A stretch of DNA of 21,994 bases from an uncultured Oscillospiraceae bacterium (lineage in GTDB: Bacteria; Bacillota; Clostridia; Oscillospirales; Acutalibacteraceae): assembly GCA_900544375.1 (NCBI GenBank), contig UQUZ01000047.1, forward strand, positions 1 through 21,994. Reading direction: 5' to 3'. The position numbers and the translations under genes are program-made. Every line of letters begins with the position of its first letter. Positions within the stretch are counted from its first letter, which is position 1. Shown in pieces: positions 14,446 to 21,925 of the stretch. Below the pieces are notes generated by a model. It saw only the letters and a list, made by a program, of their open reading frames with translations. It did not search any database and was not told where the DNA came from.

Positions 14446-15703
14446 GGGCGGCGTTGTGCCGCGGGTGGGGCTCGAATATATCACAGTGGGCCGCGACCGG
14501 GAAATCGACGCGCTGCTTCGGGATATCGATATCATAGCGGATGGCGGCGCGGCCTTTCGCTTTATCGTCGGCAAATACGGCAGTGGTAAAAGCTTCCTGC
14601 TGCAAACCATCCGCAATTATGCCACGGAGCGAGGCTTTGTGGTGGTGGATGCCGACCTGTCGCCTGAGCGGCGCTTCGTCGGCGCCAAGGGGCAAGGGCT
14701 TGCCACCTTCAAAGAATTAATGAAAAATATGTCCACCAAAACCAAGCCGGATGGCGGCGCGCTGCCGCTGATTCTGGAGCGCTGGATTTCCGGCATCCAA
14801 TCCGCAGTTGCCGCTGAAGATGGTGTTTTGCCCGGCGACCCCGCTTTTGACCGGCTGGTCGAACAGAAAGTTTATCAGGTAACCGGCAATCTGCAAGGCA
14901 TGGTTAACGGTTTTGAATTCGCAAAGGCTGTTTTGCTGTATTATGAAGCCTATCTCAGTGGCGATGATTCGCTTAAATCAAACGTGCTTAAATGGTTCCG
15001 GGGCGAATACCCTACCAAAACCGAAGCGAAGCGCGAGCTGAATATCAATTTTATTGTCACGGATGATACCTGGTATGATTTTCTAAAAATTTTTGCCGAA
15101 TTCATGGTTTATGCGGGCTACCGGGGCATGCTCGTGCTCATCGACGAGCTGGTGAATCTCTTTAAAATTCCACATTCAGCCACCCGCCAGAGCAACTATG
15201 AAAAAATTCTTACCATATATAACGACGTTTTGCAGGGCAAGGCGCAGCACATCGGCTTTTTGATCGGCGGAACCCCGCAGTGCATAGAGGATAAGTATAA
15301 GGGCGTGTTCAGCTATGAGGCGCTGCGCTCCCGGTTGTCGGAGGGCCGGTTCGCGTCCGACACGGTCAAGGATATGCTGTCGCCAATTATCCGGCTGAAG
15401 ATGCTTACCTATGAAGAAATGTATGTGCTCATCGAGAAACTCGTGCAGATGCACGGCCAGCTCTTCTCTTATGAACCCAAGCTCACGCAGGAGGAGCTGG
15501 TGGCGTTTTTAAGCGCAGAGTATAATCGCGTGGGCGCGGATACGCACATCACGCCGCGGGAGATTATCCGAGATTTTATCGAATTTCTTAATATTCTATA
15601 CCAAAACCCCTCCAGCACCGCGCAGGAAATCCTCGGAAGCAGCAGCTTTGTGCTGGCTGATGCAGCGCAGGAGGAGGAACCGTTTTTGGAGTTTGATTTA
15701 TAA
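14390..15703 (+). CDS. BrxD-like ATPase, DUF2791-type (Shango SngB-like)
   Basis: The 437-residue AAA-like ATPase has Walker A GKYGSGKS (61-68) and Walker B MLVLIDE (247-253, Asp252/Glu253). A sensor-like GFLIGGTPQC follows near 289-298, then an Arg-rich RSRLSEGRF (313-321) that may hold an arginine finger. The closest family I recognise is the DUF2791 group containing BREX type 2 BrxD. In Shango the ATPase is SngB. It probably couples ATP hydrolysis to loading or control of the helicase on phage DNA; this is inference. GTG start at 14390, 56 bases inside the TerB gene, with GGAGAGAG upstream. The 17-base gap to the helicase gene points to coupled expression. Confidence 0.88.
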   Translation: MKQTNPPKRITSTVLNALKGGVVPRVGLEYITVGRDREIDALLRDIDIIADGGAAFRFIVGKYGSGKSFLLQTIRNYATERGFVVVDADLSPERRFVGAKGQGLATFKELMKNMSTKTKPDGGALPLILERWISGIQSAVAAEDGVLPGDPAFDRLVEQKVYQVTGNLQGMVNGFEFAKAVLLYYEAYLSGDDSLKSNVLKWFRGEYPTKTEAKRELNINFIVTDDTWYDFLKIFAEFMVYAGYRGMLVLIDELVNLFKIPHSATRQSNYEKILTIYNDVLQGKAQHIGFLIGGTPQCIEDKYKGVFSYEALRSRLSEGRFASDTVKDMLSPIIRLKMLTYEEMYVLIEKLVQMHGQLFSYEPKLTQEELVAFLSAEYNRVGADTHITPREIIRDFIEFLNILYQNPSSTAQEILGSSSFVLADAAQEEEPFLEFDL

Positions 15704-15720
15704 ATAGAGGAGGGCATGGC

Positions 15721-17922
15721 GTGGGGGATATGTTTCACCGGCTTGCGCCGTATATTCAGGATTATATCTATGCGAACAATTGGACGGAGCTGCGGGAGAT
15801 CCAGGTGGCTGCCTGTCACGCCGTTTTCGATACGGATGAGAACCTCCTGCTCTCCTCCGGCACGGCTTCCGGCAAAACGGAGGCGGCCTTTTTGCCGGTG
15901 TTGACGGAGCTATATCACCATCCCTCTAGCTCGGTGGGGGTTTTGTATATCAGCCCGCTGAAAGCGCTGATTAATGATCAGTTCAAGCGGCTGGATGATC
16001 TGCTGGCGGAATCCAATCTACCTGTTTGCAAATGGCATGGGGACGCCTCTCAAGCGGAGAAGAATCGGCTTTTGAAGCATCCGGAGGGAATTTTGCAGAT
16101 TACACCCGAATCGCTGGAATCCCTGCTCATCCATAAGCGCGGCGCATGTGTCAAGCTGTTTTACGACCTGCGCTTTGTCATCATTGATGAGGTGCACTAT
16201 TTTATGCGCGATGTGCGCGGCGTGCAGGTGCTGTGCCTTTTGGAACGGTTGCAAAGGCTTGCGGGCGTTGTGCCGCGGCGGATTGGGCTTTCTGCCACGC
16301 TGGGCGATCTGACCGTTGCGCAAAGCTGGCTCAATTCCGGCACCGGCCGCAGTTGTGCGGCTCCGGTATGCGGTGCGGAAAAGCAGAAGATCCGGCTGTT
16401 GGTGCAGCGCTTCCAGAGGGCGGATCAAACCACGCCGGATGGCGCGCTGGATGCGGGCGAGGCCGCGCACTATGAATACCTCTACCGCATGACGCTGGAC
16501 CGGAAAACCATCCTCTTCACCAATTCACGGGAGGAGACGGAGCTTGTCATGGCGCATTTGCGGCAGCTTGCGCTGAAGAATAAAACACCCGATGTTTACC
16601 GAGTGCATCATGGGAATATTTCTGCCGTCCTGCGCGAGCAGGCGGAGGATGAAATGAAATCCGCGCAGGAGAAGCTCGTCACGGGGGCGACGGTCACGCT
16701 GGAGCTCGGTATTGATATTGGCTCTCTGGATCAGGTTGTGCAGGTCGGCACGCCCGCAACGGTTTCAAGTTTTGCGCAGCGATTGGGCCGCTGCGGCCGG
16801 CGTGGCCAGATTCCACAGATTTTGTTCACTTTCATGGACGATGTGCACACTACTGCGGCGGATCAGTTGGGGCCGATCAATTGGAGCTTTTTGCGCATGA
16901 TCGCCATCATCGAATTGTATACAAAGCAAAAGTGGGTGGAGCCCCTCACGCCGGGCCGGTATCCGTATTCAATGCTTTATCATCAAACGATGAGCTATCT
17001 ATTATCCGCGGGCGAGGCCACGGCGCGGGAGCTGATGGGTGCTGTCCTGCGTTTATCCTGTTTTCAAGAGATCCCACAGGAGGATTACCGCATCCTGCTC
17101 CGGCATTTGCTTTTGATCGGCCATCTGCAAAAGATGGAGAGCGGCGGGCTCATCATCGGCCGTGCAGGGGAGAAGGTGGTCAGCGATTATCATTTCCTCG
17201 CGGTGTTCCAAGTGCCCGAGTATTATCTGGTGAAGGATGAAAACCGCTCAATCGGCACGGTGGATAAAATCTACCCGCAGGGCACGCGTTTTGCCCTTGC
17301 TGGGCGAACGTGGGAAACGCTGGAGGTGAACCAGAAGGCCAAGGTGTTATTTGTCAAGCTGGTGCCGGGCATCTCGACTGTGGATTGGGATGTGGACTTC
17401 ACTGCGGATTTGCATACCACGCTGGTTCAGAAGATGAAGTATATTTTACTGTGCGGGGAGCAGTATGCCTATTTGAGCGATTCCTGTCGGGAGAGGCTGG
17501 AGGAAATTCGCTATTTGGCGCGAAATTCCGGCATTCTGAATCACGTCGTTACGCAGCTATCCGAAAATAAGTATGCAATTTTCCCTTGGGTTGGCACACG
17601 GCAGCTCTTTACCCTGCATTTTATGCTCCTGGAGCGCGGCTTCAAGAGTAAAATTCTGTGGCGGACCTGCGTTTATCTAGAGGTGACCTTTAGTGGGAAA
17701 GTGCCGAATGCGAAAGCGCGGATCGAAAGCGCTCTGCGGGAGATTGCAGTGGAATCGGATGATCTCAGCGGCCTGCCGTTGCCGGAAAAAGTGCAGATCG
17801 AGCATAAATATAATGCGTATATCCCCTTTGAGCTGCTGCGTAAGGAGTTTATCTTCGATTTTTTGGAGCCGGATGGGCTGCGGAAGGAACTCTCTCAGTA
17901 TTTTGGCGTTACTCCTATTTGA
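15721..17922 (+). CDS. Lhr/BrxHI-like DEVH superfamily 2 helicase (Shango SngC-like)
   Basis: The 733-residue SF2 helicase has all core motifs: Q-like REIQ at 25-28, Walker A GTASGKT (47-53), SPLKAL (78-83), TPES (128-131), DEVH box (156-159), SAT (191-193), FTNSREETE (266-274), motif V ATVTLELGIDIG (323-334) and motif VI QRLGRCGRRG (353-362). The C-terminal half (about 370-733) is a helicase-associated region resembling Lhr and BREX BrxHI. It is probably the DNA-translocating effector of the three-gene system; no nuclease motif is visible. GTG start at 15721 with GGAGGG 6 bases upstream; an ATG at 15730 is a weaker alternative. Last gene of the operon; the following 95 bases hold no terminator with a T run. 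Confidence 0.92.
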   Translation: MGDMFHRLAPYIQDYIYANNWTELREIQVAACHAVFDTDENLLLSSGTASGKTEAAFLPVLTELYHHPSSSVGVLYISPLKALINDQFKRLDDLLAESNLPVCKWHGDASQAEKNRLLKHPEGILQITPESLESLLIHKRGACVKLFYDLRFVIIDEVHYFMRDVRGVQVLCLLERLQRLAGVVPRRIGLSATLGDLTVAQSWLNSGTGRSCAAPVCGAEKQKIRLLVQRFQRADQTTPDGALDAGEAAHYEYLYRMTLDRKTILFTNSREETELVMAHLRQLALKNKTPDVYRVHHGNISAVLREQAEDEMKSAQEKLVTGATVTLELGIDIGSLDQVVQVGTPATVSSFAQRLGRCGRRGQIPQILFTFMDDVHTTAADQLGPINWSFLRMIAIIELYTKQKWVEPLTPGRYPYSMLYHQTMSYLLSAGEATARELMGAVLRLSCFQEIPQEDYRILLRHLLLIGHLQKMESGGLIIGRAGEKVVSDYHFLAVFQVPEYYLVKDENRSIGTVDKIYPQGTRFALAGRTWETLEVNQKAKVLFVKLVPGISTVDWDVDFTADLHTTLVQKMKYILLCGEQYAYLSDSCRERLEEIRYLARNSGILNHVVTQLSENKYAIFPWVGTRQLFTLHFMLLERGFKSKILWRTCVYLEVTFSGKVPNAKARIESALREIAVESDDLSGLPLPEKVQIEHKYNAYIPFELLRKEFIFDFLEPDGLRKELSQYFGVTPI

Positions 17923-18016
17923 AGGAAGGCTGATGGCGAAAGGCAGAGAAAAGAATCGCTTACGGATACGGGCGCGTTGCATCATGCACGAATATACGCA
18001 TCAGGCTGCCGGAGGA
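17923..18016. other. Gap between the helicase and the sigma fragment
   Basis: The 3' ends of two convergent units meet here without a clear intrinsic terminator; the only dyad is a short GCAT/ATGC near 17978. A plus-strand frame starting at ATG 17932 runs on across the antisense of the sigma fragment and is not convincing. Confidence 0.4.
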
Positions 18017-18106
18017 TTACGGCAACTTCTGCTTTGCCAAAGCGCTGCCCGTGTCAAACTTTCGTTTCAGCTTTTCGAGCGCTTTTTTTTCAATGCGAGA
18101 TACATC
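18017..18106 (-). pseudogene. C-terminal fragment of a sporulation sigma factor (SigK-like), separated by insertion
   Basis: On the minus strand the frame ending at TAA 18017 reads DVSRIEKKALEKLKRKF and about a dozen more residues. VSRIEK-[KR]-AL is the end of the region 4.2 helix-turn-helix of sigma-K/sigma-E type factors; the K-A-L-E-K-L wording is closest to SigK. Family similarity stops abruptly at the V/D codons (18101-18106): the ISRSY part of the recognition helix is replaced by unrelated residues. The recombinase stop is only about 22 bases further on. The simplest reading is that a recombinase-bearing element integrated inside the sigma gene and the 5' part lies beyond the window. 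Alternatively it is a dead remnant. Confidence 0.72.
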
Positions 18107-18128
18107 GCGCCGCGCCTGTTGTAAACGA
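18107..18128. other. Probable element/chromosome junction (attachment site candidate)
   Basis: These 22 bases separate the last sigma-like codon from the recombinase stop codon. Large serine recombinase genes commonly lie next to one end of their element. The exact crossover dinucleotide cannot be read without the partner end. Confidence 0.4.
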
Positions 18129-19712
18129 TTATTCCTGAAAATAACCCTGTAACTGCCTGAAACGAAATTTAATAATGATATTTTTCTCTTGGGTCAATTC
18201 CACCCGTTCAATGAGGCTGACAAGCAGCTCCCGGTTAGCCGTCGCGGTATCAAGGAAACGACGCACCAGCTCTTTCGCCAGCTCGGCTTGCCTGGCAGGG
18301 GAGAAGTCCGACTTTTCCCTCTCCCTGAGGCGCTGTTCCAGCGCGGCGCGTTCCTCCCTGATACGCCGGTAAATACGGTCAAAATCCTGCTCGGTCAGCA
18401 GGCCGGAGAGTTTATCGAGATACATTCTGTCCAGATGGGCGGTTAAGGCGTCCAGCTTTGCTTTCAGGCTGGCAAGCTCCGCTGCTTTTTCTGCGTATTC
18501 TTTCCTTTTTACAAGCTCCTGCTCCGCGATGGGAAGCAGCTGCTCCGCCTGCAAATATTGTGCGCAGACCTCCTGCACTTTTTGCATGACCGCATCTGTC
18601 ACCGTCTGTTCCTTGATGGAGTGGCAGGTGCAAACGCCTGCCTTTGTAAACCGCTGATAGGTACGGCAGATAAAGAAAAGCCGATCTTCGCCACGCGCGT
18701 TTTTGCGGTTGATTACAGCCAGGGGATAGCCGCACTCATGGCAGAAGATCAGGCCCTTCAGCGGAAAATCGTAGGTGCGGGAACGGGTCGCTTTGCGGCT
18801 ACTGATCAGAAGCTGCACCTTTTTAAAGGTTTCCGGGCTGATCATTGGCTCATGTGTCCCTGCTACGATCACCCAATCCTGTGGGTCTTGCCGGACACAC
18901 TTCTTGGATTTATAGCTGAGCTTTCGGCTACGGCCCTGCACCATGTTGCCAATATAGGTCTCGTTTTGCAGCATGTCGGAAATGCGCTCGCTGCTCCACA
19001 GGCCGGAATAAGGGCCGGGATGAGAAACGGCAATCCCCGCATAAGCGGCTGGCGTGGGAACGCCCTCTCCATTGAGCCTCACCGCGATTTGACGGCAGGA
19101 CATCCCCTCCAGCGCCATCTGAAAAATCCGGCGTACGATGGGAGCCGCTTCCTCATCGATGATGATCTTGTTTTTCTCGGTGGGATGCAGCTTGTAGCCG
19201 TATACCGCTTTGCCGCCGATGAATAATCCCTTGCGCTGCTTGTCGTGTTTGACGCTAGAAATCTTCTTGGAGATATCTTTTGCGTACATGTCGTTCATAA
19301 TGGCACGGAAGGGGGTAATATCGTTCGCGGTGGAATCCACGCCCGTATCGACGCCGTCCAGCAGGGAGAGATAGCGCACCCGGTGCTCCGGGAAATACCG
19401 CTCCATATAGTGCCCTGTCATGATGTAATCACGCCCCAGGCGGGAGAGGTCTTTTGTAATGACCATGTTGACCTTTTTCGCCTCAATGTCAGCAATGAGC
19501 CGCTGAAAAGCGGGGCGGTCGAAATTGGTGCCGCTCCAGCCATCGTCGATGTAAGTATCGTATACGTCAAGGCGCTGCTGGCTGGCGAATTCGGTGAGCA
19601 TGGAAAGCTGGTTTGCAACGCTCTCCGATTGCCCCTCCCTGTCATCCTCTTTGGATAGCCGGATGTATAGCCCAACACGATAGTCCATTGGCTTGCTTAT
19701 TTCTAAATACAT
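18129..19712 (-). CDS. Large serine recombinase
   Basis: The 527-residue site-specific recombinase of the resolvase/large-serine class catalyses integration and excision of mobile elements. In the N-terminal catalytic domain, Ser20 in YIRLS is the nucleophile and DLSRLGRD (88-95) holds the active-site arginines. A recombinase DNA-binding domain follows (about 165-310: YGYKLHP, MSCRQIAVRLN), then a zinc ribbon (CHEC at 324-327, with Cys349 and Cys361/Cys363). A predicted coiled coil spans about 395-470. GGAGG lies about 7 bases before the ATG at 19712. The gene is preceded by a 47-codon ORF and followed by a sigma-factor fragment, as in skin-type or prophage elements. It appears intact. Confidence 0.93.
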   Translation of the reverse strand: MYLEISKPMDYRVGLYIRLSKEDDREGQSESVANQLSMLTEFASQQRLDVYDTYIDDGWSGTNFDRPAFQRLIADIEAKKVNMVITKDLSRLGRDYIMTGHYMERYFPEHRVRYLSLLDGVDTGVDSTANDITPFRAIMNDMYAKDISKKISSVKHDKQRKGLFIGGKAVYGYKLHPTEKNKIIIDEEAAPIVRRIFQMALEGMSCRQIAVRLNGEGVPTPAAYAGIAVSHPGPYSGLWSSERISDMLQNETYIGNMVQGRSRKLSYKSKKCVRQDPQDWVIVAGTHEPMISPETFKKVQLLISSRKATRSRTYDFPLKGLIFCHECGYPLAVINRKNARGEDRLFFICRTYQRFTKAGVCTCHSIKEQTVTDAVMQKVQEVCAQYLQAEQLLPIAEQELVKRKEYAEKAAELASLKAKLDALTAHLDRMYLDKLSGLLTEQDFDRIYRRIREERAALEQRLREREKSDFSPARQAELAKELVRRFLDTATANRELLVSLIERVELTQEKNIIIKFRFRQLQGYFQE

Positions 19713-19748
19713 ATCGTACCTCCAGAAATAAGCGGTTGTTTGTTGATG

Positions 19749-19892
19749 TCAGACATGGGGACGCGCCTCTTCATCAAGGCAGCATTGCAGAAACAACAGA
19801 AAGGATTGCCGGATGATCTGTTCCGGCTCTTCACCGGAATCGGAAAAAATACATTGGATGTTAACAGGAGCTTGCTTTTTTACGTTGCTCAT
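19749..19892 (-). CDS. 47-residue protein upstream of the recombinase
   Basis: A short ORF not captured by usual length cut-offs starts at ATG 19892 and stops 36 bases before the recombinase start. Its middle reads VNIQCIFSDSGEEPEQIIRQ, followed by a hydrophobic SFLLFLQCC segment and an acidic end. The composition is coding-like, and GGTGG precedes the ATG at normal distance. I recognise no family. The position suggests a small accessory protein of the element, for example a control or directionality factor, but that is inference. Confidence 0.5.
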   Translation of the reverse strand: MSNVKKQAPVNIQCIFSDSGEEPEQIIRQSFLLFLQCCLDEEARPHV

Positions 19893-19902
19893 CCATCACG
19901 CC

Positions 19903-19926
19903 ACCATTCTAAAAAATTGGAATGGT
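19903..19926. other. Hairpin before the 47-codon ORF
   Basis: ACCATTC (19903-19909) and GAATGGT (19920-19926) form a 7-bp dyad with a 10-base AT-rich loop, just upstream of the GGTGG and ATG of the small ORF on the minus strand. Confidence 0.4.
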
Positions 19927-19931
19927 AAAAC

Positions 19932-19959
19932 GTATGTAAGAGCGCTTGTACGGTATGTA
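19932..19959. repeat. Two direct GTATGTA repeats 21 bp apart
   Basis: GTATGTA occurs at 19932-19938 and 19953-19959, two helical turns apart, upstream of the recombinase unit. This spacing suits two protein monomers on one face of the DNA. It is an operator or recombination-site candidate; chance is possible. Confidence 0.3.
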
Positions 19960-20073
19960 TCTAGCGTATCGATCACGGTTCGGCCCTCACAGAACTCAAA
20001 TTTGGCAACGCCCATGAATAAATCCATCAGCGTCAAAAAAATCTTCATGATGATGACAAAAAACGGAGAAGAT

Positions 20074-20107
20074 GCTGTTGCCAACCGTATTCAACAGCGC
20101 TTTTTTT
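20074..20107 (+). terminator. Orphan plus-strand terminator
   Basis: GCTGTTG (20074-20080) and CAACAGC (20092-20098) form a 7-bp stem with an 11-base loop, followed by GCTTTTTTT. No plus-strand gene is recognisable upstream, so it may end an unseen small RNA, or be a remnant. Confidence 0.5.
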
Positions 20108-20270
20108 GTATGTCTGAAGTTGGTATGGGTGATTTCATAGTCAAGGATTCTTTTTCGCTGAATGTTTAAACGGCTCCCCGCGTCACGGTAATTGTATACC
20201 TGCCTATAGCAAGTGCGTTAGCGGTCAAACGATCGATGATATAGATTTTAATTTTAGGTAACTTATATCG

Positions 20271-20659
20271 TTACTGGAAGATTTTCTGATAGACTTCCTG
20301 AAATATAGGATGCAAATATTCCCGTTTCCATTTGATATCCAGTTTTCGCACATGATTGAAGATTCGCAATAGTGTTTTCCCAATGGGCCGAACGCAATCG
20401 AGAGGGAAACAATATGCAAACCGGCGCAAACAACATAGCTGCTCCACGTTCCGATTAAAATAGCTGGTAGCCATAAAATAAATCAAAAACCAAAGAATAT
20501 ACAGCATAAAATCTTTCCTAAAAGACGCTTTTGAAGGGAAGAATCTGATAATGTGTTTGGAAGAACCATTCGATTAAAGATTTGGAGCAACAGTTCATTT
20601 AATAGTAAACCGTTTTTATCATAGAAAAGCTCCGTTTCTGGCTTCATACGATCGACCAT
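20271..20659 (-). pseudogene. AT-rich decayed ORFs, unrecognised
   Basis: Two minus-strand frames follow one another. The first starts at ATG 20659 (or 20647) and stops at 20483; the second (20507-20271) overlaps it by 25 bases in another frame. A third frame further upstream ends at 20644 with an ATGA overlap. This looks like one gene split by frameshifts, or a chain of small ORFs. The base composition is clearly more AT-rich than the flanking genes. I recognise no domain. Confidence 0.25.
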
Positions 20660-20836
20660 TTGTTAAATGAAGATAGTACAGCCTGTTTAAATAATGGATT
20701 TATATTACAAGAATTAAAAATAAACACAAAGAGCCAGTGGCCTATAAATTCCACTAGCTTTTTGCTTATACTCTCTATCATTTTTAGTTTTGTTAGTAGT
20801 TTGTTACCCTTCTTTGATCTGTTTAGCATTTGTGTT

Positions 20837-20864
20837 TTGCTCTTCGATATTTTTGTCCCATAAT
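20837..20864 (+). promoter_or_regulatory. Promoter candidate for the tyrosine recombinase gene
   Basis: TTGCTC (20837-20842), a 16-base spacer and CATAAT (20859-20864) lie about 100 bases before the ATG, leaving a leader that contains the hairpin at 20922-20973. The matches are moderate. Confidence 0.35.
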
Positions 20865-20921
20865 GCACTGAAATAGACGGAAAAATCAGAACTGGAAACG
20901 CCATTCGACAACGTCCCGTGA

Positions 20922-20973
20922 AGCATTCATAATAGCTCCATCGATCAAACGAAGTGGAGGAACGATGAATGCT
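20922..20973 (+). promoter_or_regulatory. Leader hairpin covering the recombinase ribosome binding site and start codon
   Basis: AGCATTCAT (20922-20930) is perfectly complementary to ATGAATGCT (20965-20973), and CTCCA (20936-20940) to TGGAG (20955-20959). The two stems are separated by equal 5-base internal loops. The inner right arm is the ribosome binding site and the outer right arm contains the ATG at 20969, so folding would block initiation. The dyad could instead be a recombinase binding site. Confidence 0.6.
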
Positions 20974-21886
20974 GCAACTCGAAAAAACCATTGGGGATTA
21001 TTTAGAATACTGTGAATACCAAAAAAATTTAAGCCCCCATACGCTGAAAGCGTATCGAATTGATTTATCACAGTTTCTTCAATTTGCGCAGGGGATAGAG
21101 GAAGCGCTGCATAAAAGCAACCTATCCCGCTATTATGTTCATCTCCATAAAGAATATCAGCCGAAGTCGGTGAAACGGAAAATTGCCTGCCTGAAAGCCT
21201 TTTGCAGTTGGCTGGAATATGAAGAGATCATCGAACAGAACCCATTCTCCAAGCTGAAAATAAAGTATCAGGAGCCGCGTCTCCTGCCCCGGACGATTCC
21301 GATCCATGTGATTCAAACGTTGTTATCTGCGGCCTATGATGATTTAAAAGCTGCCCGAACCGCATATCAAAGCCGGTCGGCGCTCCGGAATACGGCAGTA
21401 TTGGAGCTGTTATTTGCAACGGGGGTTCGTGTGTCAGAATTGTGCTCACTGGGGGAGGGGGATGTAGACCTCGTCAACATGGCCGTTCGTGTTTTGGGGA
21501 AGGGATCAAAGGAGCGGGTTATCCAGATTGGGAATCCTCAGGTGTTGCAGATTTTGAAGAGATATCAATCCGCGCATTCTCAAGCGATCTCAGAATCGGG
21601 TTTCTTTTTTGTGAATCGGGATAACCGGCGGCTTTCGGAACAATCGGTTCGCTTCATGATCAATAAATATGTGGATCGGCAGGGGATTGCGCTTCATATC
21701 ACGCCGCATATGTTCCGTCATTCATTTGCGACGCTTCTGCTGGAGGAAGATGTGGACATTCGATATATCCAGCAGCTTTTAGGCCATAGCTCTATTGTTA
21801 CAACACAGATTTATACACATGTTGCATCCAGCAAGCAGAGAGACATTTTAACGGCAAAGCATCCGCGTAATAAGTTGGCAATTTAA
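20969..21886 (+). CDS. XerC/XerD-like tyrosine recombinase
   Basis: The 305-residue protein cuts and joins DNA through a phosphotyrosine intermediate. The N-terminal core-binding SAM-like domain (about 1-95) carries KNLSPHTLKAYRIDLSQF. The catalytic domain follows (about 105-300), with Arg154 (TGVRVSEL), Lys178 (GKGSKER), His247 and Arg250 (HITPHMFRHSF), His273 (LLGHSS) and Tyr282 (TQIYTHV), all present. Size and motifs resemble XerD, but the setting in an AT-rich, mobile-like region suggests an accessory integrase rather than the housekeeping dimer-resolution enzyme. ATG 20969 lies 8 bases after GGAGG. Translation may be controlled by the overlapping leader hairpin. Confidence 0.92.
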   Translation: MLQLEKTIGDYLEYCEYQKNLSPHTLKAYRIDLSQFLQFAQGIEEALHKSNLSRYYVHLHKEYQPKSVKRKIACLKAFCSWLEYEEIIEQNPFSKLKIKYQEPRLLPRTIPIHVIQTLLSAAYDDLKAARTAYQSRSALRNTAVLELLFATGVRVSELCSLGEGDVDLVNMAVRVLGKGSKERVIQIGNPQVLQILKRYQSAHSQAISESGFFFVNRDNRRLSEQSVRFMINKYVDRQGIALHITPHMFRHSFATLLLEEDVDIRYIQQLLGHSSIVTTQIYTHVASSKQRDILTAKHPRNKLAI

Positions 21887-21895
21887 TAAATTAAG

Positions 21896-21925
21896 CCCTT
21901 CATCAGATTTATTGATGGAGGGTTT
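21896..21925 (+). terminator. Weak terminator after the tyrosine recombinase
   Basis: CCCTTCATCA (21896-21905) pairs with TGATGGAGGG (21913-21922) with one G-U wobble and a 7-base loop. Only a short T run (TTTATCTC) follows, so termination may be incomplete. Confidence 0.55.

Noticed and set aside
12703..17922. Complete BREX system
   Set aside because: PglX, PglZ, BrxA/BrxB and BrxC are absent; only BrxD- and BrxHI-like proteins are present.
17932..18124. Possible fourth gene after the helicase (+)
   Set aside because: It has AAGGAAGG close to an ATG, but most of it is antisense to the sigma fragment and no family is visible.
19896..20048. 50-codon minus-strand ORF before the 47-codon ORF
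   Set aside because: It has an ATG at 20048 but no ribosome binding site, and its frame crosses the repeats and hairpin; it may be part of the leader.
19813..20169. 118-codon plus-strand ORF
   Set aside because: It runs straight through a terminator hairpin and overlaps the better-supported minus-strand small ORF.
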